The translations under genes and the position numbers were made by a program. Below are positions 16,010 through 25,594 of a stretch of DNA of 60,232 nucleotides, piece after piece; position 1 is the first letter of the stretch, and each line of letters begins with the position of its first letter. Location: assembly GCF_000455125.1 (NCBI RefSeq), contig NZ_AUWR01000026.1, positions 1 to 60,232 of the forward strand. The letters are read 5' to 3'. This DNA comes from Mycobacterium sp. UM_WGJ (GTDB lineage Bacteria > Actinomycetota > Actinomycetes > Mycobacteriales > Mycobacteriaceae). The notes beneath the pieces are model-generated. The model searched no databases and had not been told where the DNA came from. It saw only the letters and a list, made by a program, of their open reading frames with translations.

Positions 16010-17275
16010 TTAAACCTTGGCCGTGGTGCGCTCGTGTTCGGCGATCCACGCGGCGGTCTCGGCGTGAAAGTGCCGGATCAATACCTCTTGGTCGTTGAGC
16101 AGGAAGCGATCCACCACCCCGGTGCCGATCATCGTGTGGGTGGCCTCCAAGGTGCTGGCGTCCTGCAGCCCGTACTCCTTAAACGACACCGCGGCGAGTT
16201 CTTGGGCGACCCGCTCGCGGGGAGTCCGCGGCTGGGGAAAGTACAGCGTGCCTTCGAAAATGTGCGAGTCGTGCCCCGTCGGCCAGTAGTGGTAGGTCAG
16301 ATACCAGCCCTGGCCCCAGAACAGGATCGTGAAGTTGGGGAAGATCTGGAATGAGTCCAAGCCCCACGGATCGCATTTCGCGGGATTGAGGCCGTCGGGC
16401 ATCGGGCCGACATCCGGCGGGTCCCACGGGCCGAAAAGCCCGCTCTGGCAGATGTCCTCGATCGGCTTGCGCATTTCGGACGACATCTCCCAGGCCCTGA
16501 CACCTGAGGTGCTCACCAGCCGGTGCGGGCCCTCGATCTGATAGTGCGGCGCCTCGAAACCGGCCTGTTCGGCCGCCACCCGAAAGGCCGTCGGCGTCTG
16601 GTTCCCGTGCAGTACCGGCGCGTGATAGAACTCCTGGAACGCGTCGAGGAACAGCTTCCAGTTGGAGTTGACCGACGAGCGGTATTGCCATCGGGATGTC
16701 ATCTGCCCGAATGGGTAGCCCTCCAACGCCGTAACCATGGGCCCGAGGAAGTCGCGCAGCGATTGCTCCGGAGTGGCGGCGAAGTTGACGAAGATGAATC
16801 CCTCCCAGACGTCACAGTGCACGGCGACCAAGCCGTAGCGACTCTTGTCGAGGTCGAAGAACTCTTCCTCCTGCTGAACGAAGGCCAGATTGCCATCCAA
16901 GTCGTAGCGCCAAGCGTGGTACTTGCAGGTGAACTGGCGGCAGTTCCCGCTCGTCTCCTCCAACGGCATGGTGTCCCACACCAGCTTGTTGCCTCGGTGC
17001 CGGCAGACGTTGTGATACGCCTTGATCTCGCCAGATCCGGTTCGCACCAGGATGATCGAGGTGTTGACCACCTTGAGTTCCCGGGTGAAATAGCTGCCCT
17101 TCCGCGGAACCTGCTCTACCCGACCGACATTCAGCCAGGCACGCCGGAAGATCGCCGCGCGTTCCTTCTCATAGACGTCGGGACTGATGGAATCGCGGTA
17201 CGACACCGGTTCGGTACCGAGCTCGGGGTAGTGCTGGGTCCAACTACCTTCGGGCGGCTTGGGAAAACGCGCCAC
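16010..17275 (-). CDS. Rieske [2Fe-2S] ring-hydroxylating-type oxygenase, alpha subunit
   Basis: The 421-residue protein has a canonical Rieske site, NVCRHRGNKLVW (C91, H93) and FTCKYHAWRYDLDGN (C117, H120), and a mononuclear iron site in NSNWKLFLDAFQEFYHAPVLH with D211, H218 and H223. A candidate third ligand lies in LLNDQEVLIRHFH. It would insert oxygen into an organic substrate, using electrons from a reductase not encoded here. The frame opens at 17293, but a GTG at 17275 has GGAG five bases upstream and gives an N-terminus matching the paralogue at 8760-9995, so I prefer it. It is the first gene of the second island operon. Confidence 0.9.
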   Translation of the reverse strand: MARFPKPPEGSWTQHYPELGTEPVSYRDSISPDVYEKERAAIFRRAWLNVGRVEQVPRKGSYFTRELKVVNTSIILVRTGSGEIKAYHNVCRHRGNKLVWDTMPLEETSGNCRQFTCKYHAWRYDLDGNLAFVQQEEEFFDLDKSRYGLVAVHCDVWEGFIFVNFAATPEQSLRDFLGPMVTALEGYPFGQMTSRWQYRSSVNSNWKLFLDAFQEFYHAPVLHGNQTPTAFRVAAEQAGFEAPHYQIEGPHRLVSTSGVRAWEMSSEMRKPIEDICQSGLFGPWDPPDVGPMPDGLNPAKCDPWGLDSFQIFPNFTILFWGQGWYLTYHYWPTGHDSHIFEGTLYFPQPRTPRERVAQELAAVSFKEYGLQDASTLEATHTMIGTGVVDRFLLNDQEVLIRHFHAETAAWIAEHERTTAKV

Positions 17276-17320
17276 AACCACTCCTGTCCTCACGCCGGGT
17301 CACGAGTCTTGTTGGCGCCG

Positions 17321-17361
17321 ACGCTATCGAGCGGCACGTTAAGTGTCAAGTAGTTGATACT
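17321..17361 (-). promoter_or_regulatory. Promoter of the second oxygenase operon with related palindrome
   Basis: On the minus strand a consensus -35 TTGACA (17349-17344) and a -10 TAGCGT (17326-17321) are 17 bases apart. Overlapping the -35 box is the imperfect palindrome AGTGTCAAGTAGTTGATACT (17342-17361; 16 of 20 bases symmetric). Its centre, CAAGTAGTTG, differs by one base from the CAAGTACTTG core at the other island promoter. A common repressor for both operons is the simplest reading. Confidence 0.68.
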
Positions 17362-17408
17362 GAGGCGGAAAGCCAGCTTCAGGAGTTTCCTGAAGGACTG
17401 ACTTCGGG

Positions 17409-18926
17409 TTAGGCCTGGCTCAGCGCGGCGTCGTTGTCGCTCTCGGCTTTGCGCGCGGTGTTGCTCAGCATCTGCTCGACGACGTTCTTGCCCAAAGCAC
17501 TGTCATCGGGCAGCTCGATCGGGTAGCTGCCGTCGAAACAGGCACAGCACAGCCGCGATTTGGGCTGCTCGGTGGCCGCGACCATGTCTTCCTGGCTGAC
17601 GTAGCCGAGGCTGTCGGCGCCAATGGCGCGTCGCACCGCTTCGACCATCTCGGTCTGGTCCTCGACGGCGTTGGCGATCAGCTCGGCCGGCGAGGCGAAG
17701 TCGATGCCGTAGAAACACGGCCACTTCACCGGCGGGGAGGCGATCCGCACGTGCACCTCGACAGCGCCGGCCTCGCGCAGCATCCGCACCAGGGCGCGCT
17801 GGGTGTTGCCCCGCACGATCGAGTCATCGACGACGATCAGCCGCTTGCCGCGGATGATCTCCCGCAACGGGTTGAGCTTGAGCCGGATACCGAGCTGACG
17901 GATGGTCTGCGACGGCTGGATGAAGGTCCGCCCGACGTAGGCATTCTTGGTCAGGCCCTGTCCGTAATCGATACCGGACTCCTGGGCGTAGCCCACCGCT
18001 GCGGGGATGCCGGACTCCGGCACGCCGATGACCAGATCGGCCTCCACCGCGTGCTCACGGGCCAGCCGCCGGCCGATCTCCACCCGGGTGGCGTGCACCG
18101 ACCGGCCGCCGATGGTGCTATCGGGCCGGGCGAGGTAGACGTACTCGAAGACGCACCCTTTCGGGGTGGGGTTGGCGAACCGGGTGGAGCGCACCCCGTC
18201 GGCGTCGATCGCCAGCAGCTCGCCGGGCTCGATGTCGCGGACGAAGGAAGCGCCCACGATGTCGAGCGCCGCGGTCTCCGAGGCCACCACCCAGCCGCGG
18301 TCGAGCCGGCCCAGCGACAGCGGCCGCACGCCCCACGGGTCGCGGGCCGCGTACAGGGTGTTCTCGTCCATGAAGGTCAGGCAGAACGCACCGCGCGCCG
18401 TCGGCAGCAGTTCCAGCGCCGCCTGCTCCAGGGAGGTGTCGGCGGCGCCGTGCGCCAGCAGCGCACCCAGGATGTCGGAGTCGGTGGTGGCCACGCCGGG
18501 ACGGCGGGTGTCGATCAGGCCCAGTTCGCGGGCCCGGCCGGCCAGTTCGGCGGTGTTGACCAGGTTGCCGTTGTGCCCCAGCGCCACCCCGGTGCCGGCG
18601 GCGGTGTTGCGGAACACCGGCTGGGCGTTCTCCCAGGTGGTGTCGCCGGTGGTGGAGTAGCGGCAGTGCCCGACCGCCACGTGCCCGGGCATGGCCAACA
18701 GCGTCTGCTCTTCGAACACCTGGCTGACCAAGCCCAGGTCTTTGAAGACCAGCACCTGCGAGCCGTCGCCGACTGCGATGCCGGCGGCCTCCTGGCCACG
18801 GTGTTGCAGCGCATACAGGCCGTAATAAGTGAGCTTGGCTACTTCTTCGCCGGGAGCCCAAACTCCGAAGACGCCGCACTCTTCACGGGGTGCATTCTCA
18901 AGGTCTACTACCTGCTGGTCCGGCAC
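17409..18926 (-). CDS. purF: Amidophosphoribosyltransferase PurF
   Basis: The 505-residue enzyme makes phosphoribosylamine from PRPP and glutamine, step 1 of purine synthesis. A short propeptide precedes the nucleophile Cys17 (APREECGVFGVW), which becomes N-terminal after processing. The glutaminase domain continues with YALQHRGQEAAGIAV and HCRYSTTGDTTWENAQP. The phosphoribosyltransferase domain has the PRPP loop RLIVVDDSIVRGNTQRA. Cysteines in GCVFEYVYL, WPCFYGIDF and RLCCACFDG fit the Bacillus-type [4Fe-4S] enzyme. Start GTG 18926. The upstream gap to the sterol-carrier-family gene is 51 bases. In M. tuberculosis purM follows directly; here the island intervenes. Confidence 0.97.
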   Translation of the reverse strand: MPDQQVVDLENAPREECGVFGVWAPGEEVAKLTYYGLYALQHRGQEAAGIAVGDGSQVLVFKDLGLVSQVFEEQTLLAMPGHVAVGHCRYSTTGDTTWENAQPVFRNTAAGTGVALGHNGNLVNTAELAGRARELGLIDTRRPGVATTDSDILGALLAHGAADTSLEQAALELLPTARGAFCLTFMDENTLYAARDPWGVRPLSLGRLDRGWVVASETAALDIVGASFVRDIEPGELLAIDADGVRSTRFANPTPKGCVFEYVYLARPDSTIGGRSVHATRVEIGRRLAREHAVEADLVIGVPESGIPAAVGYAQESGIDYGQGLTKNAYVGRTFIQPSQTIRQLGIRLKLNPLREIIRGKRLIVVDDSIVRGNTQRALVRMLREAGAVEVHVRIASPPVKWPCFYGIDFASPAELIANAVEDQTEMVEAVRRAIGADSLGYVSQEDMVAATEQPKSRLCCACFDGSYPIELPDDSALGKNVVEQMLSNTARKAESDNDAALSQA

Positions 18927-18977
18927 GTTTCAGCTGCTCCAGGGGGACGGGCCACAGTGACGACGTTCAGTCTACGG

Positions 18978-19382
18978 TCAACATGCGTCAAGTTTCACCA
19001 ACGGCAACCAATCGGCGATCTCGGCTGCTCGTGCACCCGACAGCCGCAGCTTTCCGGCCGCGGTCGCCGCGCTGGTCTCCAGCAGCCCGGCGGCCAGCAG
19101 CAGCCAGCTGCGGGGATCGGTCTCGACCACGTTGGGCGGGGTGCCGCGGGTGTGCCGCGGTCCGGAAATGCACTGCACCGCGACGAACGGCGGGATCCGC
19201 ACCTCGACGCTGGCACCGGGGGCCAGCTCGGCGAGGGTGCGCGCGGTCAGGCGGACCGCGGCCGCCAGCTCGGCCCGGTCGGGGGCGGGCACGGTCTCAT
19301 CACGCAACCACGCGGCGAGCGCCAGCACAGCGGCGCGGGTCGTGGCCGGGTCAACGCGCGGACGTGAGCGGGCAGCTGCCAT
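18978..19382 (-). CDS. Sterol carrier family protein (Rv0807 type)
   Basis: The 134-residue product starts MAAARSRPRVDPATTRAAVL at the ATG at 19382. The frame upstream is a shadow of the preceding gene. The middle, ASVEVRIPPFVAVQCISGPRHTRGTPPNVVE, and the helical end GLLETSAATAAGKLRLSG agree with the actinobacterial family annotated as sterol carrier protein and found next to purF (Rv0807). No lipid-binding data are known to me. The ATG comes one base after the stop of the alpha/beta-hydrolase gene, so the two are coupled. It is probably cytoplasmic. Confidence 0.82.
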   Translation of the reverse strand: MAAARSRPRVDPATTRAAVLALAAWLRDETVPAPDRAELAAAVRLTARTLAELAPGASVEVRIPPFVAVQCISGPRHTRGTPPNVVETDPRSWLLLAAGLLETSAATAAGKLRLSGARAAEIADWLPLVKLDAC

Positions 19383-19383
19383 G

Positions 19384-20244
19384 TCAGTCCGTCGGGTGCG
19401 CGGTGAACCACTCCAGCAGCAGGTCGGCGAGCCGGTCCGGCTCGGTGTCGGGAATCCAGTGGGAGACGCCCGCCATGACCTCGAACCGGTAATCCCCGGT
19501 GACGTATCGGGCGGTGTTGCGCGCCGCCTTGGGCTTGAGCGCGATGTCGTCGTCGCTCCAGACATACATCGTCGGCACCGAGATCTGCTGGTTGCTGTCG
19601 CGCAGATTCGACAGCGGCAGGCCGCGGTACCAGTTGAGCCCGCCGGTCAGCGCGCCCGGCTCCATCAAGGCCTGCGCATCCCGTTCGGCCGCGGCCGAAC
19701 TCTGCCCGCTTCGCCGCAGAGCCTTAGCGGCCACGGCGCCTTTCCCGCGCGTCAGCAACCACTCCGGCAGCCACGGCAACTGGAAGAACCCCATGTACCA
19801 CGACGCCAGACCCTGACGGCTGGTGACAAACGACTTCAGGAACGCGGCGGGGTGCGGTACCGACACCGGCGACACCGTGGCGAGCCGCTCGGGCAGTTCG
19901 GCCGCCACTCCCCACGCCACCGCCGCACCCCAGTCGTGTCCCACCAGGTGCACGCGTTGCGCGCCACTGGCGTCGATCAGCGCGCCGATGTCGGCGACGA
20001 GTTCGGACATGCGATAGTCGCGGCGCCGCGGCGGCCGGGCACCGGGTGAATAGCCGCGCTGGTTGGGCGCCAGGCACCGGTAGCCGGCGGCGGTGAGGCG
20101 GTCGATGACGGCGGTCCAGCTGTCGTTCCGCTGCGGGAAGCCGTGCAGCAGCACCACAACGGGCCCGTCGGGCGGCCCAGCGTCACGAACGTCGAAGACC
20201 AGGCCGTCACGGGTGTAGCGCTGCATAGGTGAAGCATGCCGCAT
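19384..20244 (-). CDS. Alpha/beta hydrolase, epoxide-hydrolase-like
   Basis: The 286-residue product has the oxyanion motif VVVLLHGFPQRNDSW, the nucleophile elbow VGHDWGAAVAWG with aspartate rather than serine, an acid in YVWSDDDIALKP, and the catalytic histidine in GVSHWIPDTEPD. An Asp nucleophile with HGFP fits soluble epoxide hydrolases or haloalkane dehalogenases; an epoxide hydrolase is more likely in mycobacteria (Eph family). I chose the ATG at 20244, which shares one base with the upstream stop (TGATG). A shorter start, MQRYTRDGLVFDV at 20226, has no better ribosome-binding site. The gene is co-directional with purF and purL. Confidence 0.83.
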   Translation of the reverse strand: MRHASPMQRYTRDGLVFDVRDAGPPDGPVVVLLHGFPQRNDSWTAVIDRLTAAGYRCLAPNQRGYSPGARPPRRRDYRMSELVADIGALIDASGAQRVHLVGHDWGAAVAWGVAAELPERLATVSPVSVPHPAAFLKSFVTSRQGLASWYMGFFQLPWLPEWLLTRGKGAVAAKALRRSGQSSAAAERDAQALMEPGALTGGLNWYRGLPLSNLRDSNQQISVPTMYVWSDDDIALKPKAARNTARYVTGDYRFEVMAGVSHWIPDTEPDRLADLLLEWFTAHPTD

Positions 20245-21944
20245 CAGTGCCGCAACGCGTCCCTGACCCGCTCGGTGTCGGACGGCGTCCAGCCGTCGGG
20301 CGGCAGCACCGCCACCCAACCATCCAGGATCGTGTCCGCGTAATTGTGCCCGTGCCCGGCGGGCATCTGCTCACCGTGGAACAGGTCCGCGGTGACCTGC
20401 CAGAACGTCACCACCGGATACCAGCGCATCGAGGCGGTGCGGTCCGGGCCGGGCGGCTCGGTCAGCCAGTCCGGCCGCGCGAACAGCAGATCCGGCGACC
20501 ACCACACCACCGGGTCGGAGGCATGCTGCAAGAACAGCACCCGGGTGCCCTCCCACGGCGGCGCAGCGATCCGGGCGATCTCGGCCGGGACCGTGCCCTG
20601 CGAGAACCGCACCGTGCGGCCGTTGTCGTAGCGCGGCAACACGGCGCTACTGCCGGGGTCGCGCCGCACCAGCAGCGCATGCCACAGTGGGCTGGCCTGC
20701 GGCGGCCCCACCCACAGCACGGCCTCGTAGCCCATGTCGGTGATGTCGGGCAGCCAGTCGAACGCGGCCTGCCCGGCCATGGACCCCAGGCTCTCCCCGT
20801 AGAGCATCAGTTTGGGCCGATGCGCGACGGGCAGGCTTCGCCAGCGCTCGGCGATGGTGCGCACCAGCAGGCGTCCGGAGTCCATCGACTTGCGCTGATC
20901 GGCCAGGAACGAAATCCAACTCGGCAGGTAGGAGTACTGCACGCCGACGATCGCGGTGTCGCCGTTGTAGAGCATCTCCAGCGCATCGGCCGCCGCCGGG
21001 TTGATCCACCCGGTTCCGGTGGTGGGTACCACCACCAGCACCCGCCGGTCGAAGGCATGGGTGCGATCCAGCTCGTCGAGCAGCAGCTGCATGCGCGCCT
21101 GGTCGTCGGCGGCGCTGTGCAGCCCGGCATACACCCGGATGGGTTCGCGGGCGGGCCGTCCGTTGATCCGGGTGAGCTCGGCGGCGTGCACTCCCCCGGC
21201 GACGAAGCTGCGGCCTTGGCTGCCCAGGGTGGCCCAGGAGGCCAGCGAATCCGGGCTGCCGGACCGCTCCGGTTGCAGCGGCTGGATCGTCCCCGGAACG
21301 GTGGCGCTGTCCTCGGGCTGGAACACCGCGCTGGCACCGGCGAAGAAACCGCGGATCAGCACGCCGTTGATCAACATGGTCAGCACGACGACGACGATCG
21401 CGCTGCCGATGAACATGGCCACTTCGTTGTGCAGGTGCCACCGCCGGATCAGCGCCCGTGCCAGCAGCCGACTGGCGTCGATCAACACCCGCACCGTGGC
21501 AACCAGCGCCGCGGCGACCCCGATCGCCACACCGAGGGTGCGCAGGTAGCCCAGTGTCGCCGGGCCTTCGATGCCCAGCAGCTCGGAGACCTGGCGCTGC
21601 CAGCCCGCGGCCGGGACCAGCATCAGAACGCACGCGGCCGGGGCCGCCACCACCACCGCCGCCTTCAGCGCTAGCAGGACCCGGCGCGGCGGCGGCCACC
21701 AGCCGGCACCGCGCAGGACGAACCGATCCACCGTGGCGCCGATCAACACTCCCAGCCCGTAGCCGAAGGCCGCGTTGATGCCGCCGATCAGTCCCTGAAA
21801 CACCCAGTCGCGCGGCAGCAGCGACGGGGTCAGCGACAAGCAGAAGAACAGCGCACCGAAGGCCACCCCGACGAACTTGAGCCGCAGCAGGCTCCACGCC
21901 CACACCAGCAGCGGGTGTCTCGCCGGTGCCTCGGCCGTTCCCAT
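20244..21944 (-). CDS. Membrane-anchored alpha/beta-hydrolase (Abhydrolase_9 family)
   Basis: The 566-residue product begins with about four to five transmembrane helices over the first ~210 residues (FVGVAFGALFFCLSL, AAVVVAAPAACVLMLVPAAG, VAMFIGSAIVVVVLTMLING). A hydrolase domain follows, with the nucleophile elbow MLYGESLGSMAGQAAFD and a histidine candidate in PAGHGHNYAD. This is the architecture of the actinobacterial alpha/beta-hydrolase family with its own membrane N-terminal domain. The catalytic part probably lies outside or at the membrane face; the substrate is unknown. ATG 21944 lies 12 bases beyond the purL stop, and its own stop is fused with the next ATG. Confidence 0.82.
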   Translation of the reverse strand: MGTAEAPARHPLLVWAWSLLRLKFVGVAFGALFFCLSLTPSLLPRDWVFQGLIGGINAAFGYGLGVLIGATVDRFVLRGAGWWPPPRRVLLALKAAVVVAAPAACVLMLVPAAGWQRQVSELLGIEGPATLGYLRTLGVAIGVAAALVATVRVLIDASRLLARALIRRWHLHNEVAMFIGSAIVVVVLTMLINGVLIRGFFAGASAVFQPEDSATVPGTIQPLQPERSGSPDSLASWATLGSQGRSFVAGGVHAAELTRINGRPAREPIRVYAGLHSAADDQARMQLLLDELDRTHAFDRRVLVVVPTTGTGWINPAAADALEMLYNGDTAIVGVQYSYLPSWISFLADQRKSMDSGRLLVRTIAERWRSLPVAHRPKLMLYGESLGSMAGQAAFDWLPDITDMGYEAVLWVGPPQASPLWHALLVRRDPGSSAVLPRYDNGRTVRFSQGTVPAEIARIAAPPWEGTRVLFLQHASDPVVWWSPDLLFARPDWLTEPPGPDRTASMRWYPVVTFWQVTADLFHGEQMPAGHGHNYADTILDGWVAVLPPDGWTPSDTERVRDALRH

Positions 21945-21956
21945 ACCGCTGAGGCT

Positions 21957-24251
21957 TTATCCGAACAGTCCCGGCAGCACCGCTTCGGAGGTGCTGCGCA
22001 GTTCGGCCAGCGACACACTGAACTGGCCCTGGACCTCGATCTCCTGCGAGGCCTGGTCCACCACGCCGACGCGGGTGGCAGGCAGGCCGCGCGCCTCGCA
22101 CATCGACCGCAACCGGCTCTCCTCGGTGCGCGGCACCGCCACCAGCACCCTGCCCGCGGACTCGGAGAACAGGAAGACGAACGGGTCGGCATCTTCGGGA
22201 AGCAAGATGCGGCAACCGGTCTCACCGGCGATCGCCGACTCGACCACGGCCTGGATCAGCCCGCCTTCGCTCAAGTCGTGGGCAGCCGAGATCAGGCCGT
22301 CGCGCGATGCCGCGTTCAGCACCTCGGCGAGCAGCTGCTCGCGTTCCAGGTCGACCTTCGGCGGCAGTCCGCCCAGGTGATCGCCGGTCACCTGCGCCCA
22401 GATGGACCCGTCGAACTCGTCGCGGGTGTCGCCGAGCAGGATCAGCGTCTCACCCGGCTCGACGCCGAACGCCGTGGGAATACGGCGGCTCACGTCGTCG
22501 ATCACCCCGAGCACCCCCACGACCGGGGTGGGGTGGATCGGGGTGGCGCCGGTCTGGTTGTAGAAACTCACATTGCCGCCGGTCACCGGAATCCCCAGTG
22601 CCGCACAGCCATCGGCAAGACCGCGAACGGCCTCGGCGAACTGCCACATCACCCCGGGATCTTCCGGAGAACCGAAGTTCAGGCAGTTGGTGACGGCGAT
22701 CGGCGTGGCGCCGGTGACGGCCACATTGCGGTACGCCTCCGCCAGCGCCAGCTGGGCCCCGGTGTAGGGGTCGAGCTTGGTGTAGCGACCGGAGGCGTCG
22801 GTGGAGATCGTGATCCCGCGTCCGGACGCCTCGTCGATGCGCAGCATCCCCCCGTCGGCGTGCTCGGCCAGCACGGTGTTGCCGCGCACGTAACGGTCGT
22901 ACTGTTCGGTGATGAACGCCCGGCTGCACAGGTGCGGGCTGCCCAGCAGCGCAAGCAGAGTCGCGCGCAGCTCCTCCCCGGTGGCCGGCCGCGGCAGCTT
23001 GTCCGAGCGGTCGGCGTTGAGCGCATCCTGGGTGTCGGGGCGCGCGACCGGGCGCTGATAGATCGGGCCTTCGTGGGCCACGGTGCGCGGCGGCACGTCG
23101 ACGACGGTCTCACCGTGCCAGGTGATCTGCAGCCGGTCGCCGTCGGTCACCTCACCGATCACGGTGGCGAGCACGTCCCACTTGGCGCAGACCGCCATGA
23201 AGGCGTCCACGTTCTCCGGGGCGACCACGGCGCACATGCGTTCCTGCGACTCGCTGGACAGCACCTCGGCCGGGCTCATGTTCGCCGCGCGCAGCGGCAC
23301 CTTGTCCAGCTGAATCGCCATGCCGCCGTCGCCGGCGGACGCCAACTCGGAAGTGGCACAAGACAGTCCGGCACCGCCGAGGTCCTGGATGCCGACCACC
23401 AGCTTGGCGGCGTAGAGCTCCAGGCAGCACTCGATGAGCACCTTCTCGGTGAACGGGTCACCGACCTGAACCGACGGCAGCTTCTTGCGGCCGGCACCGC
23501 TCTCATCCCCGCCGAAGGTGTCCGATGCCAGCACCGACACCCCACCGATGCCGTCCAGGCCGGTGCGCGCCCCGAACAGGATGATCTTGTTGCCGGCGCC
23601 GGAGGCGAACGCCAGGTGCAGGTCCTCTTTCTTCAGCACCCCGACACACAGCGCATTGACCAACGGGTTGCCTGCGTAGCAGGGGTCGAAGATGGTTTCG
23701 CCGCCGATGTTGGGCAGGCCCAGCGAGTTGCCGTAGCCGCCGATGCCGCGCACCACCCCGTCGAGCACCCGGCGGGTGTCCGGGGCGTCGGCGGCGCCGA
23801 AACGCAGTTGGTCCATCACCGCGACCGGGCGCGCGCCCATCGCCATGATGTCGCGCACGATGCCCCCCACGCCGGTGGCCGCACCCTGGTAGGGCTCGAC
23901 GTAGGACGGGTGGTTGTGCGACTCCACCTTGAAGGTGACCGCCCAGCCGTCGCCGATGTCGACGACGCCGGCGTTCTCGCCGATGCCGGCCAGCATGGCC
24001 TTGCGCATCTCATCGGTGGTGGTCTCACCGAAGTAGCGCAGGTGCACCTTGGAGGACTTGTAGGAGCAGTGCTCGCTCCACATCACCGAGTACATGGCCA
24101 ACTCGGCGTCGGTGGGGCGGCGGCCCAGGATGTCACGGATGCGCTGGTACTCGTCGTCCTTGAGACCCAACTCGGCGAACGGTTGCGGGTGCTCGGGCGT
24201 TGCGGCGGCGTGTTCGACGGTGTCCAGCGTGGTCGGGGGCGTCACGGGCAC
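21957..24251 (-). CDS. purL: Phosphoribosylformylglycinamidine synthase subunit PurL
   Basis: The 764-residue small-type PurL performs step 4 (FGAR to FGAM) together with PurQ (glutaminase) and PurS, both encoded at 30924-31834. Family marks are [19 protein letters not shown] near residue 27, [50 protein letters not shown] and [18 protein letters not shown]. The start is a GTG at 24251; a second in-frame GTG two codons later follows a TAGACT box by six bases, so a leaderless shorter start is possible. pepC ends 22 bases upstream on the same strand. Confidence 0.97.
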   Translation of the reverse strand: MPVTPPTTLDTVEHAAATPEHPQPFAELGLKDDEYQRIRDILGRRPTDAELAMYSVMWSEHCSYKSSKVHLRYFGETTTDEMRKAMLAGIGENAGVVDIGDGWAVTFKVESHNHPSYVEPYQGAATGVGGIVRDIMAMGARPVAVMDQLRFGAADAPDTRRVLDGVVRGIGGYGNSLGLPNIGGETIFDPCYAGNPLVNALCVGVLKKEDLHLAFASGAGNKIILFGARTGLDGIGGVSVLASDTFGGDESGAGRKKLPSVQVGDPFTEKVLIECCLELYAAKLVVGIQDLGGAGLSCATSELASAGDGGMAIQLDKVPLRAANMSPAEVLSSESQERMCAVVAPENVDAFMAVCAKWDVLATVIGEVTDGDRLQITWHGETVVDVPPRTVAHEGPIYQRPVARPDTQDALNADRSDKLPRPATGEELRATLLALLGSPHLCSRAFITEQYDRYVRGNTVLAEHADGGMLRIDEASGRGITISTDASGRYTKLDPYTGAQLALAEAYRNVAVTGATPIAVTNCLNFGSPEDPGVMWQFAEAVRGLADGCAALGIPVTGGNVSFYNQTGATPIHPTPVVGVLGVIDDVSRRIPTAFGVEPGETLILLGDTRDEFDGSIWAQVTGDHLGGLPPKVDLEREQLLAEVLNAASRDGLISAAHDLSEGGLIQAVVESAIAGETGCRILLPEDADPFVFLFSESAGRVLVAVPRTEESRLRSMCEARGLPATRVGVVDQASQEIEVQGQFSVSLAELRSTSEAVLPGLFG

Positions 24252-24273
24252 AGTCTATGGCACCGATTTGGGC

Positions 24274-25542
24274 TCAGTTCGGCGCCAGGAATGCCGTCAG
24301 AGCCGCCGCGTAGGAGGTCACATCGCGCGCGCCCATCAGTTCCCGCGCCGAATGCATGGCCAGCTGTGGAGCGCCCACGTCGACGGTGGGGATACCGGTG
24401 CGTGCGGCGGTCATCGGGCCGATGGTCGATCCGCACGGCAGGTCGGCCCGGTGCTCGTAGCGCTGCAGTGCCACACCTGCCTGATCGCAGGCCAACGCGA
24501 AGGTGGCGGCGGTGCGTCCGTCGGTGGCGTAGCGCAGGTTGGGCTGCACTTTGAGCACCGGGCCGGCGTTGACCGCGATCTGATGGCCCGGTTCGTGACG
24601 GTCCGGGTAGTTCGGGTGGGTGGCGTGCGCCATGTCCGCCGAGGCCAGCGTGGAGGCGGTCAGCCGCCGCAGGAAGTCCTCGCGGTCGCCGCCGGCGGCC
24701 AGCGTGATCCGCTCCAGGACGCCTCGCAGCAGATCGGACTGGGCACCGTGATCCGACGTCGACCCGACCTCCTCGTGGTCGAACAGCACCAGCACCGGCA
24801 GGTGGCGGCCCGGCGTGGCGGCGATCAGGGCTTCCAGGCCGGCGTAGCAGCTGGCCTGGTTGTCCAGCCGCGGCGCGCTGACTAAGTCGTGGCCCAGCCC
24901 GGTCACCGCCGACGGCGCCAGGTCGTGGGTCATCAGGTCGAAACCGAGCACGTCGCGGGGTTCCACGCCGGCGCGTTCGGCGACATAGCGCAGGAAGTCC
25001 GGGGATCGCCCAGTTCCCCAGACCGCGTTGACGTGGCGTTGCGGGTCCAGCTTGACCGCTGCGCGGTCCTCGGCCAGGTGGATGGCCAGTTGCGGCACCC
25101 GCAGGATCGGCTCGTCGATGCGGACCAGGTGGTGGCTGATCCCCGAGCTCTCGGAGCCGCTGCGCACCGACAGCCGCCCGCTGATTCCCAGGTCGCGGTC
25201 CAGCCAGGAGTTCAGCCAGGCACCGCCGTAGGGCGCCAGGGGCACCAGCTGCCAGCCGGCGACCTCACGGGCGGGATGTTGCTTGACCCGCAGGTTCGGG
25301 CTGTCGGTGTGCGCGCCGATGATCCGGAACGGGGTGGCCGGAGTCGTGGCACCGCCGTCCCACGCGATCAGCGAACCCGCTCGGACGGCGAAGTACCGCC
25401 CCGGCGCCTGTGGCCATCGGTCGGTCTCGGCGACCTCGGTGTAGCCGGCTGCTCGCAGCCGTTCGGCCACGGTTGCGCAGGCGTGAAACGGCGACGGTGA
25501 GACGTCGATGAACTCGCATAATCCGGTTGCGGTGGCCGCCAT
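24274..25542 (-). CDS. pepC: M18-family aminopeptidase PepC
   Basis: The 422-residue cytosolic zinc aminopeptidase of the aspartyl-aminopeptidase family (Rv0800) starts [20 protein letters not shown]. Metal and catalytic residues appear in order: [19 protein letters not shown] (His and Asp), [14 protein letters not shown] (Asp), [17 protein letters not shown] (Glu-Glu), and [17 protein letters not shown]. The last His ligand lies in [18 protein letters not shown]. It removes N-terminal acidic or neutral residues from peptides. ATG 25542 is the likely start; the divergent DyP gene begins 52 bases away, so the two promoters share this short gap. Confidence 0.94.
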   Translation of the reverse strand: MAATATGLCEFIDVSPSPFHACATVAERLRAAGYTEVAETDRWPQAPGRYFAVRAGSLIAWDGGATTPATPFRIIGAHTDSPNLRVKQHPAREVAGWQLVPLAPYGGAWLNSWLDRDLGISGRLSVRSGSESSGISHHLVRIDEPILRVPQLAIHLAEDRAAVKLDPQRHVNAVWGTGRSPDFLRYVAERAGVEPRDVLGFDLMTHDLAPSAVTGLGHDLVSAPRLDNQASCYAGLEALIAATPGRHLPVLVLFDHEEVGSTSDHGAQSDLLRGVLERITLAAGGDREDFLRRLTASTLASADMAHATHPNYPDRHEPGHQIAVNAGPVLKVQPNLRYATDGRTAATFALACDQAGVALQRYEHRADLPCGSTIGPMTAARTGIPTVDVGAPQLAMHSARELMGARDVTSYAAALTAFLAPN

Positions 25543-25594
25543 GGGGTCAAGTCTTTCGCATCCAGACGCCGATGGGGGCGTTAGGGTCGATAGC

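Noticed and set aside
21915-24554. 879-residue plus-strand ORF opposite purL
   Set aside because: Shadow frame of purL: low-complexity His/Gln/Arg/Val-rich product and no ribosome-binding site with family support.
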